Shown here: in pieces, positions 1-8,675 of the stretch
Layout of the letters: every line of letters starts with the position of its first letter
How positions within the stretch are numbered: the first letter of the stretch is position 1
Origin: Neisseria sp. Marseille-Q5346
Lineage (GTDB): Bacteria; Pseudomonadota; Gammaproteobacteria; Burkholderiales; Neisseriaceae
NCBI RefSeq assembly: GCF_946902045.1
Contig: NZ_OX336253.1
Location: forward strand, 248,001 to 312,000
Length of the DNA: 64,000 nt
Reading direction: 5' to 3'
Made by a program: the position numbers and the translations under genes
Notes under the pieces: generated by a model
What the model was told of the DNA's origin: nothing
Seen by the model: only the letters and a program-made list of their open reading frames with translations
Database searches by the model: none

Positions 1-204
1 TTTTTAATAATATGGAAATGTTTTTTGAGTTTGAGGTAAATAGAAGGGTGAGAGATAAGAGGAACAAATAAAAACTTGTTTGAATATTTCAGACAGGCTT
101 GGATTCGGATTTCAAATGCAACATCCGGATCCCAGTGGTTGGAACAGATTCAAGAATAAAACACTTGGCGTTTCGTGGCTAAATGTTTTTATGTTTTTCT
201 CTGC

Positions 205-345
205 GATGTACTTCTCGATCATTGTCGATGATGGTGTCGGCCTCCTAATCGCCGATGCGGGATTTTTGGTCGATAACGGCAGGTCTGTTTTCTATGCCGA
301 CACGGTCGGGCACTTTGCTTCTGATCCATGAATTATTTATCCAGC
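205..345 (-). pseudogene. IS30-family transposase remnant
   Basis: Reading the minus strand without requiring a start codon gives a stretch containing DRVGIENRPAVIDQKS followed by RIGD, a stop codon, then EADTII. This matches the catalytic-region motif of IS30-family transposases (RIGDWEADTII), with the tryptophan codon changed to TAG. Both sides decay into unrelated sequence within about 100 bp and no terminal repeats are visible. It is a fossil of an IS30-type element (IS1655 is the usual neisserial member). The 83-codon plus-strand frame over it is only its shadow. Confidence 0.6.
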
Positions 346-406
346 TACGTCATACTATATTTTGCGTTTTTGAAGTGGTTTTAGTGCTATCTTGTGGTTT
401 CTAAAC

Positions 407-449
407 TTGCAAAAATCGCCTATTTATTTTATAAATACAAACCATTATT
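407..449 (+). promoter_or_regulatory. Promoter with possible Fur box upstream of the heme receptor
   Basis: A -35 TTGCAA (407-412) and a -10 TATAAA (430-435) are separated by 17 bp. Overlapping the -10, positions 431-449 match the 19-bp Fur consensus at about 11 of 19 positions, including the CATTAT half. A Shine-Dalgarno AAGG lies 7 nt before the ATG at 472. Iron-repressed expression is inferred from this and from gene function; the Fur match is weak. Confidence 0.45.
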
Positions 450-471
450 ATTCAAATAATAAGGTTATGTA

Positions 472-2670
472 ATGAAAAAGAAAGCGATTGCCTGTGTAGT
501 AGGGGCGGTTTTTTCCGGACAGTTATATGCGGCTCAGATGCCGGTGGCTCAGGCAGAAATAGAGCCTGTGGTGGTTACGGCCGACCGCAATGCGCAAACC
601 TTGGATAAAGCCGCGCCGAATGTGTCGGTTATCGGACGTAAAACCTTGAATCAAGCCTCAGCGCAGAATTTGGACGATATCGTGATGTATGAATCCGGCG
701 TCAGTGTGCCGTCAGACAACAACCGCCGCGGTCATGCCGGTATCAATATCCGAGGCATAGACGGCAACCGCATTCTGATGATGGTGGACGGTGTGCGCAT
801 TCCTGAATCTTATGCAGGCGGTGGCTCCAACGGTGCGATTTCGGGACGCGATATGGTCGAAAGCGACACACTCAAGCAGGTCGATATTGTCAAAGGCCCT
901 TATTCCGCGCTGTACGGCAGCGACGCGCTCGGCGGTGTGGTGAATATGGTGACGCTCTCTCCGAGTGATTTCGTCGATGAAGGCAAACGCGGTTATTTGG
1001 GGGTGAAACACGGCTACCGCAGCCGCAACCGCAGCCATGGCGTAACGGCGACTGTGGCAGGTTTCCATGAAAACGCCGAAGGTCTGCTGATGCTGACGCG
1101 CCGTCAAGGTCATGAAACCGAAAACATGGGCAGCGATACCAGCTACTCGACTGCGCGTACTGCCACCAATCCACAGAAAAACAATGCCTACAATATTTTG
1201 GCGAAAGGCAATATCGGCAACGAACGCCACCGCTTGGAAACTTTGTACGAACAGTATTACCACGCCAACGATACCGTATTGGCAAACGGCTTGGGTTCGC
1301 AATCGCGCGGGCCGGTAACCATCGCAACATCCGAGAGCAACGCCCGCGACCGTATCCGTCGTCAACGTATCGAAGCAGGCTACCGCTACACTGGCGAAGG
1401 CCGTCTGAAAGAAGCCAACCTGACTGCCTATCAGCAAAAACTGCGTACGGAAGACGATGCCGTCGATGCGAGCATTACGCGTATGGGCGCGCGCCAATTA
1501 GGTAACTCGACCCGTTATTCCGACTACGGTTTCAATCAGACCATACGCGGGCTGAACGGGCGCGGCGTGTGGGAATTTGACGGCACGGTCAAACAAACCG
1601 TCGTTGCCGGCGCAGAATACAAACACACCGAGACCGCCCGTCCGCGCGACAGCCTGACAGTGGACAATCTGACCGGCGCTGTCAGCAAAGTTTATGCAGG
1701 CAGCACCTATCCGAATAAAACCTTCCCCGATAGCAAGCGCAAAACGTTTAGCGTTTACGCGCAAGACAGCCTGACCTTCGGCAACGGCATCGTCCTGACC
1801 CCGGCCTTGCGTTACGAAAAAGACAAGCTGAACACGTCGACCGACCAAGCCTATCTCAACGCCAACCCCAGCGGAACGGCGACGCGCTTTAGCGATTCTG
1901 CGTTTACGCCCAGCCTGCGCCTGAGTGTGCCGATGGGTGAGCAGTTCACCGGTTTCGCTACTTATTCCCAAGGCTTCCGTACGCCGCCGTTTGACAGCGC
2001 GACCATGGCGTTTGCCAATACGACCTACGGCTATGCCGTCATTCCCAACGCCAACCTCAAATCCGAACGCTCCAACAGCTTTGAATTGGGGATGAAATTT
2101 AAAAACGAACGCGCCCGTGCGCAAGTTACCGCGTTCTACAACCGTTACCGCAACTTCATCAACCGCACTGAAATCGGTACCTCTACCGTTGGAAGACGCC
2201 CGATTATCCAGTACCAATATCAAAACCTTGATCACGTCAAAACCTACGGTGCTGAAGCTTCTGCCGCCTACAAATTCCTGCCGGGCTGGCAAGTCTCCGG
2301 CAGCATTGCTTGGATGCGCGGTGAGCAGCAGGACGGCAAACCGTTGGATTCCGCTTATCCGCTTAACGGCGTTTTGGGTTTGGATTACACGCAGGAAAAA
2401 TGGGGTGTCGGTACCAAGCTGCGTTGGTCGAAAAAACACAGCCGCGTCAGCAGCGACACTGTTTTCCAAGCGCCGGGTTATGGCGTATGGGATGTCGGTG
2501 CGTGGTACAAACCGTTTAAAAACCTCGAAATCGGCGCAAACATTTACAACGTCGGCAACAAAAAATACTGGCAGCACGCCGACGTTGCCGGCATGAGCCG
2601 TACCAGTGTGATGGACTTGTACACCGAAACCGGCCGTAATTTCGCCGCAACCGTACAACTGAAGTTCTAA
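472..2670 (+). CDS. TonB-dependent heme/hemoglobin receptor
   Basis: This 732-residue outer-membrane receptor probably binds heme or hemoproteins at the surface and moves heme to the periplasm using TonB energy. It starts with a signal peptide ending near LYAA, then a TonB box (EPVVVTADRN), a plug domain (about residues 45-160, with GINIRGIDGNR and KGPYSALYGSDALGGVVN) and a 22-strand-type barrel ending in an aromatic residue (QLKF). It has FRTP and NANL motifs resembling the FRAP/NPNL signature of heme receptors such as HemR/BhuR. It is shorter than neisserial HmbR and lies directly upstream of a hmuTUV-type transporter, which supports heme as substrate. The exact ligand (free heme or hemoglobin) cannot be told from sequence. 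Confidence 0.85.
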   Translation: MKKKAIACVVGAVFSGQLYAAQMPVAQAEIEPVVVTADRNAQTLDKAAPNVSVIGRKTLNQASAQNLDDIVMYESGVSVPSDNNRRGHAGINIRGIDGNRILMMVDGVRIPESYAGGGSNGAISGRDMVESDTLKQVDIVKGPYSALYGSDALGGVVNMVTLSPSDFVDEGKRGYLGVKHGYRSRNRSHGVTATVAGFHENAEGLLMLTRRQGHETENMGSDTSYSTARTATNPQKNNAYNILAKGNIGNERHRLETLYEQYYHANDTVLANGLGSQSRGPVTIATSESNARDRIRRQRIEAGYRYTGEGRLKEANLTAYQQKLRTEDDAVDASITRMGARQLGNSTRYSDYGFNQTIRGLNGRGVWEFDGTVKQTVVAGAEYKHTETARPRDSLTVDNLTGAVSKVYAGSTYPNKTFPDSKRKTFSVYAQDSLTFGNGIVLTPALRYEKDKLNTSTDQAYLNANPSGTATRFSDSAFTPSLRLSVPMGEQFTGFATYSQGFRTPPFDSATMAFANTTYGYAVIPNANLKSERSNSFELGMKFKNERARAQVTAFYNRYRNFINRTEIGTSTVGRRPIIQYQYQNLDHVKTYGAEASAAYKFLPGWQVSGSIAWMRGEQQDGKPLDSAYPLNGVLGLDYTQEKWGVGTKLRWSKKHSRVSSDTVFQAPGYGVWDVGAWYKPFKNLEIGANIYNVGNKKYWQHADVAGMSRTSVMDLYTETGRNFAATVQLKF

Positions 2671-2685
2671 TGTGATTCAACCGTT

Positions 2686-2721
2686 TTCAGACGGCCTGAG
2701 AAAGCGAGCAGGCCGTCTGAA
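2686..2721 (+). terminator. Inverted DUS hairpin between receptor and hmuT
   Basis: TTCAGACGGCC (2686-2696) and its complement GGCCGTCTGAA (2711-2721) form an 11-bp stem with a short loop, without a strong T tract. It may partly attenuate transcription into the ABC-transporter genes and also supplies two uptake sequences. Confidence 0.55.
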
Positions 2722-2742
2722 AGCATTCGACAAGGAAAAACA

Positions 2743-3534
2743 ATGAAACTCAAACTCCTCCTGCTTTCCGCGTTTATTTCGTTGGCCGGCACTGCACACG
2801 CGCAACGTATCGTCGTGTTGACCCCCGATACGGCAGACATCGTTGCCGCGCTCGGCGCATTGGACGAAATCGTCGGCCGCGATCAGACCGTTCAAAATCT
2901 GGCGTTGAAAAACAAGCCCAGTATCGGCATTCATCGCCGCCTGACGGTTGAACCGATTGTGGCCGCCAAACCCGACATTGCCATCGGTTCATGGATGGCG
3001 CAGCCTGCCGATATTTTTGCCCACCTGCAAAAAGCAGGCATTAAAGCCGTCAATGTTGCGCCCGATGACAGCATCGCCGCCTATCCGCAAAGTATCCGCA
3101 ACATTGGTCAGCTTATCGGCAAAAGCGCGCAGGCGGACAAGTTGGCAAGCAAGTGGCAGGCGGATATGAAACAGCAGCCTTCCAGCGGCAAACGCTACCT
3201 CTTCAGCTACGACGGGCGCATCGTATCGGGCAAGAATACTGCCGCCGACGAAATCATCCGCCGCGCCGGCGGTATCAATGCCGCAGCCGCCATTGACGGC
3301 CTCAAACCGATGACGCGTGAGGCATGGATTGCGGCCAAACCCGACATCATCATTATTGCCGACCACAACACCGCCATGATAGGCAACGTCAAAACCTTTG
3401 CCGCACGCCCCGAAATCGCTGGCTCGCCTGCCGCGAAAAACGGCAAGATTTATTTGTGGAAGGCCAACGATATGTTCCGTTACGGGCTGGATACGCCGCA
3501 AGTGATTCAGCGTTTGCACGGTTTGGCGAAATAA
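2743..3534 (+). CDS. hmuT: Periplasmic heme-binding protein (HmuT type)
   Basis: This 263-residue protein has a signal peptide (MKLKLLLLSAFISLAGTAHA, cleavage before Q21) and the layout of a class III periplasmic binding protein. The N-terminal lobe begins RIVVLTPDTADIVAALGA, a single helix links to the second lobe, and the C-terminal lobe contains KPDIIIIA. It should bind heme delivered by the receptor and hand it to the permease. The start has AAGGAAAAA about 8 nt upstream. It sits 72 bp after the receptor gene and before permease and ATPase genes on the same strand, the usual hmuRTUV/hemRTUV order. Confidence 0.85.
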   Translation: MKLKLLLLSAFISLAGTAHAQRIVVLTPDTADIVAALGALDEIVGRDQTVQNLALKNKPSIGIHRRLTVEPIVAAKPDIAIGSWMAQPADIFAHLQKAGIKAVNVAPDDSIAAYPQSIRNIGQLIGKSAQADKLASKWQADMKQQPSSGKRYLFSYDGRIVSGKNTAADEIIRRAGGINAAAAIDGLKPMTREAWIAAKPDIIIIADHNTAMIGNVKTFAARPEIAGSPAAKNGKIYLWKANDMFRYGLDTPQVIQRLHGLAK

Positions 3535-3675
3535 ACGCGCCTGTTTTGAAACTCTGCCCGATTTTTGTTTTCAGACGGCCTTGATTTGTTCCTTCTTGTT
3601 GAGTAGGAAGCAAAATGGTTGTCTTAAAAATGCCGTCTGAAACTGTCCCTCAATCCGCTTGAACCGCATGATGTC

Positions 3676-4617
3676 ATGAAACCGCATATCCTTACCCTTT
3701 GCCTGCTGCTTACTGCCGCCGCTGTTTATTTGTGCTGCGGCATCGGCTTTGGTGCGTGGGAGTCGCCGCTGGCGATGGATGAAACCGTCCGTCAAATCCG
3801 TTTACCGCGCATCTATACCGCGCTTTTGGTCGGAGCCGGTTTGTCCGCTTCGGGGGCAGCATTGCAGGCTTTATTTGAGAATCCGTTGGCCGATCCGAGT
3901 TTGATCGGGACATCGGGTGGGGCGGCCTTGGGCGTGATTGTGTTATTGGCTTTGGGCGACGGCGCGATGGGTGTGCCGGCGGCGGCTTTTCTCGGTGCAT
4001 TGGGTGTGTGCCTGTTGATTTTGGCGGTGCACAAACTGCTCGGTGGCGGTACTTTGGGATTGCTGGTGTTGGGGTTTGTGTTGAGCGCGTTTTCGGGCGC
4101 GGTGGTCAGCATGATTTTGTTTTTATCTGACGATTTGGTATTGCGCAGCGCAACCACATGGCTGTCGGGCAGCCTTGCCGAAGCCGGTTTCTCATCGCCT
4201 GTCGCGGCAATCGCAGTCATGTTGCCCGGTTTTCTGATTTTGCTGTCGGCAGGCAGGCGGTTGGACGTTTTAATGACGGGGGAAGACACAGCTGCCAGTA
4301 TGGGTGTATCAGTTGGGGCATTGCGTGTGCAAACCGTAATCGGCGCGGCATTGATGACGGGGGCGGCGGTATCGCTTTCGGGCATCATCGGTTTTCTCGG
4401 CATGATGATCCCCAATGTGCTGGCGCAAACCGTCGGCGGCAGCCGCCGCAAACTGATTGCGCTGTCGGCTTGGTTGGGCGCAGTATTTTTGATGGTGGTG
4501 GACGGAGCGGCGCGCTGGCTGACATACCCTGTCGATTTGCCGGTCGGTATCGTGATTGCCTTATTGGGCGGACCGTTTTTTATGTATTTGTTTATCAAGC
4601 CTTTGAAAAGCCGTTGA
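3676..4617 (+). CDS. hmuU: Heme ABC transporter permease (FecCD family)
   Basis: The 313-residue protein is almost entirely hydrophobic, with about nine to ten transmembrane helices as in BtuC/HmuU. Family motifs visible include RLPRIYTALLVGAGLSASG near residue 40, ENPLADPSLIGTSGGA near 70, and GIIGFLGMMIPN near 235 (the ATPase-contact region). It forms the inner-membrane channel for heme. The start at 3676 lacks a clear ribosome-binding site. The 141-bp gap before it holds one DUS in each orientation. FecCD permeases also carry siderophores or cobalamin, so the heme assignment rests on context. Confidence 0.85.
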   Translation: MKPHILTLCLLLTAAAVYLCCGIGFGAWESPLAMDETVRQIRLPRIYTALLVGAGLSASGAALQALFENPLADPSLIGTSGGAALGVIVLLALGDGAMGVPAAAFLGALGVCLLILAVHKLLGGGTLGLLVLGFVLSAFSGAVVSMILFLSDDLVLRSATTWLSGSLAEAGFSSPVAAIAVMLPGFLILLSAGRRLDVLMTGEDTAASMGVSVGALRVQTVIGAALMTGAAVSLSGIIGFLGMMIPNVLAQTVGGSRRKLIALSAWLGAVFLMVVDGAARWLTYPVDLPVGIVIALLGGPFFMYLFIKPLKSR

Positions 4618-4663
4618 TGCCTAAACAGGCCGTCTGAAACTTTATTGCCCCATATCTTTTGCC

Positions 4664-5389
4664 ATGCACACCTTATTTCAAATCTGTAATCTTTCCGTCC
4701 GCGTCCAAGACAAAACCCTGCTTGAAATCGATCAACTGGATATACCTTCGGGCATGACTGTCATTATCGGCCCGAATGGTGCGGGCAAATCTACTTTGCT
4801 GCGGGCCTTAATCGGGCAAACAGGGCAGGGGGAAATCACGCTTTTCGGTGAGGCCGTTGCGCCGCAAATCCGCGCGGGCAGGGTGGCATGGGTCGGACAG
4901 CATGGCCGTTACAACATGCCGATGACCGTACGTGAATACATTGCGTTGGCGTCATTCGTACAAAAAGGCCGTCTGAACCATGAATGGGCGGACGAGTTGC
5001 TCGATTATTTTGATTTGACGGCATTGGCGGATAAGCGCATCGGCAAGCTCTCAGGCGGTGAACAGCAACGCGCCAACATCATCCGCGCCCTGTTGCAAAA
5101 CGCGCCGGTCTTGCTTTTGGACGAACCGTGCAACCATCTCGATATCCGCCACCAACACCGCCTGATGCAGTATTTGGTCGGGCATTCAAACCGTGCCTCA
5201 TCAATAATGGTATTACACGATTTAAACCTCGCCGCGCGTTATGCAGAACATATTATTTTGATGAATAAGGGAAAAGTCGTTGCATCAGGCAAGGTGGTCG
5301 AAGTGATGAGCCCCGACTTGCTTGAATCGGTTTATGGTTGGCAGATACGCCGTTGCGAAGATGAAGCAGGGTTTTATTTCAGAAGCTGA
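4664..5389 (+). CDS. hmuV: Heme ABC transporter ATPase
   Basis: The 241-residue ATP-binding subunit has a Walker A motif GPNGAGKST (residues 36-44), ABC signature LSGGEQ (129-134), Walker B VLLLDEP (149-155), and the switch histidine in VLHDLNLAA. It powers transfer of heme through the permease into the cytoplasm. It follows the permease by 46 bp, with a DUS in the gap, and ends the transport part of the locus. The HmuV/FecE subfamily is fixed by the neighbours rather than by the sequence alone. Confidence 0.87.
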   Translation: MHTLFQICNLSVRVQDKTLLEIDQLDIPSGMTVIIGPNGAGKSTLLRALIGQTGQGEITLFGEAVAPQIRAGRVAWVGQHGRYNMPMTVREYIALASFVQKGRLNHEWADELLDYFDLTALADKRIGKLSGGEQQRANIIRALLQNAPVLLLDEPCNHLDIRHQHRLMQYLVGHSNRASSIMVLHDLNLAARYAEHIILMNKGKVVASGKVVEVMSPDLLESVYGWQIRRCEDEAGFYFRS

Positions 5390-5596
5390 GCGCCAACAGG
5401 CCGTCTGAAAAACGATAAAGAAAATTTATTTTATCGTTCAAAAATAAAACGAGATGGGAGGATGTTCCCGACTTGAAGAACCAAATTTTGTGCATTTCAC
5501 AAGTAAAATGCCGATTTTCATCAAATAGAAATACATTTAATTATTTATAGAATACAATATTTTAAAATAATACTAATTTTTAATTACGCAAAAATA

Positions 5597-5663
5597 TTGA
5601 CAAGAAAATGATGATGGTTATTTAATATATAAATCTTATTAATAATTTTTATTAATCATTATC
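5597..5663 (+). promoter_or_regulatory. Iron-regulated promoter with two Fur-box-like sites
   Basis: A perfect -35 TTGACA (5597-5602) is followed by an AT-rich -10 region around 5619-5631. Positions 5604-5622 match the 19-bp Fur consensus at 14 of 19 positions and lie between the -35 and -10. A second site at 5645-5663 matches at 13 of 19 and ends with CATTATC immediately before the ATG. The double site suggests iron-dependent repression of the heme-degradation genes separately from the transporter. Confidence 0.6.
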
Positions 5664-7484
5664 ATGGTACAGCAGCTTGTTTGGACTCCGAAACAATCCG
5701 CGCCCAAGGCATTTCCCGAACGTCAGGCATTGATGCCTGTTTGGGGCGGTGTTCCAATGCCACGTCCCCAGTGGCAGAACATTTGGAAGAAAAAGCTTCC
5801 CCATGCCACCGATGTGGATGCGCTTGCTTATCTGCATATTCCATTTTGCGCCAACCATTGCGTTTTTTGCGGCTTCTACCGTAATGCGTGGAAGGACAGC
5901 CAAAGCAGCGTGTACACCGACAAAATTATCGAAGAAATGGCCGCTGAAGCCGAAGTCCGTACAGGTAAGGGCAAAATCCGAGCCGTTTATTTCGGGGGCG
6001 GTACGCCGACCGCGTTGCTTACGGAAGACCTCGTCCGCCTGATTCGTGCCTGCTACCAATATTTGCCGCTTGCCGAAGACTGCGAGTTCACCATCGAAGG
6101 GCGCATGAGCCATTTCGGTTTGGAAAAAGCACAGGCTTGTCTCGAAGCAGGGGCCAACCGCATTTCCATCGGCGTGCAAACCTTCAATACCGCCATCCGA
6201 CGCCGTCTCGGCCGCAAACACAGTGGCGACGAGGCATTTGAATATTTGGCAAAATTGTGCGAACTCGATGCCGTGATTGTCGCTGATTTGATGTTCGGCC
6301 TGCCCAATCAAACCGATGAAGTTTGGCAAAACGATATCGCCCGCGCCGCCGAGCTGCCGCTGTCCGGTTTGGATACGTATGCGTTCAACCTTTATCCCAT
6401 GCTGCCCATCAACCGCATGATTGAAAAAGGCGCATTTCCAATACCGCCGGGCTTTGATATTCAGGCAGACCAATATGCCTACACGGTTGAAACACTGCTA
6501 GAAAAAGGCTGGGAACAGGTCAGCAACAGCCACTTCGCCTATCCCGGCCGCGGCGAGCGCAACCGCTACAATACCCTGATCAAATCCGATATTCCCTGTT
6601 TGGCGTTCGGCTCCGGCGCAGGGGGTAACTTCGGCGGTTTCAGCTATCAGGTGCAGGGCGATTTGGAGAGCTATCTCGCCACGCCGAAAGGCGAGAAAAA
6701 CATCGCGTTTATGAGCGGCCATAGTCCAAATAAAGCACTTCTCAGCAAAGTTCAGCACGATATTGAAACAGGCCGTCTGAATCCATTATTGTTCGACGGC
6801 AACAAAGCAGCGCAAAAGCTGATTGCCCAATGGCAGGAAATGCAGCTTTTTAAAGAACCCGATTCAGATGGCATTGTCCGTTTGAATACCAGCGGCCGTT
6901 ATTGGTCGCCCACCCTTATCCGCAAACTCATGCTCACTCTTCCGACTCAAGAAAAGGATCAAACCATGCAAAAACTTTCAGCCGAACAACAAACCATGTT
7001 GCGCCAATCATTAGAAAAAAATCCCGGCCAAGTACTGGAAATGCTGGCCGCGCAAAACCAATGCAGTTTTGAAGACGTTATCCACTGCCTGCCTGAAGAG
7101 AACGTGCGCCAAACCGAAGGCAGCCGCATTGTCGAAATCCTCCAAGCCATCGCAGCATGGAATGAATCCGTGACCTTCATCGCCCACACCCCCGATGCCA
7201 TCGTCGAAGTCAGCGGCAAACTGCCTAACGGCAAAGTCGGCCGCGGTTTCTACAATTTTGACCATCCTGAAACCGACGGCGGCGTACACGGCCACATCTA
7301 CTATGAAAACTGCGCCTCCATCTACCTTTTGGAACGTCCGTTCATGGGTAAAGCCACTTGCTCGCTCAACTTTATCAACCGCAACGGTGGCGCCATGTTT
7401 AAAATTTTTGTCGGCCGCGATGAAGCAGGTGAGTTGAAACAACACCAAATCGAAGCCATGCGAAAACTGTTTGATGCCGCTTAA
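5664..7484 (+). CDS. hutW: HutW-HutX fusion: radical SAM heme-opening enzyme with heme-utilization domain
   Basis: Residues 1 to about 425 are a HemN-like radical SAM protein of the HutW/ChuW type. It has the cluster motif C62-x3-C66-x2-C69 in PFCANHCVFCGFY, followed by YFGGGTPTAL and IGVQTF. Residues about 435-606 are a complete HutX/ChuX domain (QTEGSRIVEILQAIAAWN, then GKVGRGFYNFDHPETDGGVHGH). ChuW opens heme anaerobically to the tetrapyrrole anaerobilin and releases iron; ChuX binds heme or product. In enterobacteria these are separate genes, so here they are fused. The start has no Shine-Dalgarno and abuts a Fur-like site, so the exact N-terminus is uncertain; the sequence before MPVWGGVPMP matches the usual family offset. 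Confidence 0.88.
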   Translation: MVQQLVWTPKQSAPKAFPERQALMPVWGGVPMPRPQWQNIWKKKLPHATDVDALAYLHIPFCANHCVFCGFYRNAWKDSQSSVYTDKIIEEMAAEAEVRTGKGKIRAVYFGGGTPTALLTEDLVRLIRACYQYLPLAEDCEFTIEGRMSHFGLEKAQACLEAGANRISIGVQTFNTAIRRRLGRKHSGDEAFEYLAKLCELDAVIVADLMFGLPNQTDEVWQNDIARAAELPLSGLDTYAFNLYPMLPINRMIEKGAFPIPPGFDIQADQYAYTVETLLEKGWEQVSNSHFAYPGRGERNRYNTLIKSDIPCLAFGSGAGGNFGGFSYQVQGDLESYLATPKGEKNIAFMSGHSPNKALLSKVQHDIETGRLNPLLFDGNKAAQKLIAQWQEMQLFKEPDSDGIVRLNTSGRYWSPTLIRKLMLTLPTQEKDQTMQKLSAEQQTMLRQSLEKNPGQVLEMLAAQNQCSFEDVIHCLPEENVRQTEGSRIVEILQAIAAWNESVTFIAHTPDAIVEVSGKLPNGKVGRGFYNFDHPETDGGVHGHIYYENCASIYLLERPFMGKATCSLNFINRNGGAMFKIFVGRDEAGELKQHQIEAMRKLFDAA

Positions 7485-7502
7485 ACGGTTTCAGACGGCC
7501 TG

Positions 7503-7538
7503 AAAATCCGTTCCTTGTTGCATAGAGGAGCGGATTTT
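7503..7538 (+). terminator. Hairpin between hutWX and chuY-like gene
   Basis: AAAATCCG (7503-7510) and CGGATTTT (7531-7538) pair with extra TTCC/GGAG pairing inside, just after a DUS. It has a short T run only, so it may attenuate rather than end transcription. Confidence 0.45.
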
Positions 7539-7575
7539 CTAACAACAAACATCTACCATACAAAGGACCCCAAAC

Positions 7576-8193
7576 ATGCAACTCATCTTCGGAGCCAACG
7601 GGCCGTCCGGCCGCGCCTATATCCGCACATTGACTGACTCAGCCGATACCGTCGCCGTATTGAGAAGGCCGTCTGAAGACAGCTTTTTTGCCGAACACAA
7701 TATTCAAACCGTTGTCGCCGATGCGCTTGATGCTGACGCACTCGATAAAGCGTTGGCACAATACTGTCCCGATACCGTGATCAGTTTTGTAGGCGGCAAA
7801 AACGAAGAGGGTATCCGCAGCGATGCGCTGGGCAATATCAACATCATTGCCGCTACGAAAGCCGCCAATCCGCAAGCCCGCTTTGTACTGATTACCAGCA
7901 TGGGCTGCGGCGAACAATGGGACATGATGAGCGAGCCGTTTAAACAGGCACTCGGCGAAGCTGTCCGTGCCAAAACAGAAGCCGAAATCTATCTCAAACA
8001 AAGCGGTTTGAATTGGACCATCTTGCGCCCCTGCGGCCTTGCCGATGGCGAAGATAATGCCTATACCTTGACACAAAATGCCCAAGAAATTCCGCAAAAA
8101 TACATGACGCGCAACGGCTTGGCCACTGCCGTTGCTGCCATTGTCGGCCAAGCGGACAGCAAGGGCGAAACGTATAGCGTTGGTGCGGCATAA
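7576..8193 (+). CDS. chuY: ChuY-like NAD(P)H-dependent anaerobilin reductase
   Basis: This 205-residue NAD(P)-binding protein of the atypical SDR/NmrA type starts with a Rossmann loop (IFGANGPSGRAYIR), followed by VISFVGGKNEEG and a characteristic ILRPCGLADG segment near residue 150. ChuY of enteric heme operons is a biliverdin-reductase-like enzyme that reduces anaerobilin, the product of ChuW. Its position 91 bp after the HutW-HutX fusion makes that role likely. An AAGGA ribosome-binding site lies about 9 nt before the ATG. The same family includes many unrelated oxidoreductases, so the substrate is inferred from context. Confidence 0.72.
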   Translation: MQLIFGANGPSGRAYIRTLTDSADTVAVLRRPSEDSFFAEHNIQTVVADALDADALDKALAQYCPDTVISFVGGKNEEGIRSDALGNINIIAATKAANPQARFVLITSMGCGEQWDMMSEPFKQALGEAVRAKTEAEIYLKQSGLNWTILRPCGLADGEDNAYTLTQNAQEIPQKYMTRNGLATAVAAIVGQADSKGETYSVGAA

Positions 8194-8254
8194 CCGGATT
8201 GAATAGATTGTCCACTTTCCATTGTTAAAGTTGGAGTAGGTAATTGATTAGTAG

Positions 8255-8612
8255 CCGATCAAACAATAAAGGATTTGCTGAGAAAAGACTGGGAGATATA
8301 AATAAAAGGCCGTCTGAAACATTTCAGATGGCCTTTTTGTGTAAGTGATTGTACGACTAGGAGAAACAGGAATTAATAGACTAAAATACTAGTATTATGA
8401 ATTTAACATAATATAAATTAATTTCCTTTTCCCTATTCTTCTACAAATTCCGCTGTTTTGTTCCTATATGTTAAATGAGAATTAATGATACTCTAGAGAG
8501 AGTGCTTATAGTACTCCAATTTTTAGTATAAAATCAATAGGTTTTAAGAAATTTGTCAGTTTAATTTTACTATAACTCTACCACTGAATTATGGGATAGC
8601 GGAATAAAGTAG
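8255..8612 (+). repeat. Dispersed repeat, copy 1 (left flank of Rhs island)
   Basis: This noncoding stretch closely matches 24563-24845 and, over its first half, 31260-31480, all in the same orientation. Shared parts include a peptide tail reading DLLRK.W.I plus stop, a DUS hairpin, then GTAAGTGATTGTA, AATTTAACATAATATAAATT, and (copies 1 and 2) a segment with TTTTTAGTATAAAATCAATA. It lies where core-like DNA gives way to the Rhs island. No gene is seen in it. Confidence 0.75.
8304..8338 (+). terminator. DUS hairpin after the heme locus
   Basis: GGCCGTCTGAA (8308-8318) pairs with TTCAGATGGCC (8323-8333), one mismatch, with A-rich and T-rich flanks. It is a plausible rho-independent terminator for the heme-degradation genes. 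Confidence 0.7.
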
Positions 8613-8675
8613 AGGATAGTCATATGATCTTGCCAATGCAATCCTTCCTCCATCCCCAGGGAGAAGGGCAAAGGA

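Noticed and set aside
80..331. Plus-strand frame of 83 codons before the heme receptor
   Set aside because: It is the complement of an IS30-type transposase remnant, has an unusual start and no ribosome-binding site.
712..2658. Long minus-strand frames opposite the heme receptor gene (261 and 386 codons)
   Set aside because: They are shadows of a GC-rich coding sequence; low-complexity Ala/Val/Gly/Arg composition and no known motifs.
3535..3675. Terminator between hmuT and hmuU from two opposed DUS
   Set aside because: The arms at about 3570 and 3632 are 50 nt apart without a T tract, so a working terminator is doubtful.
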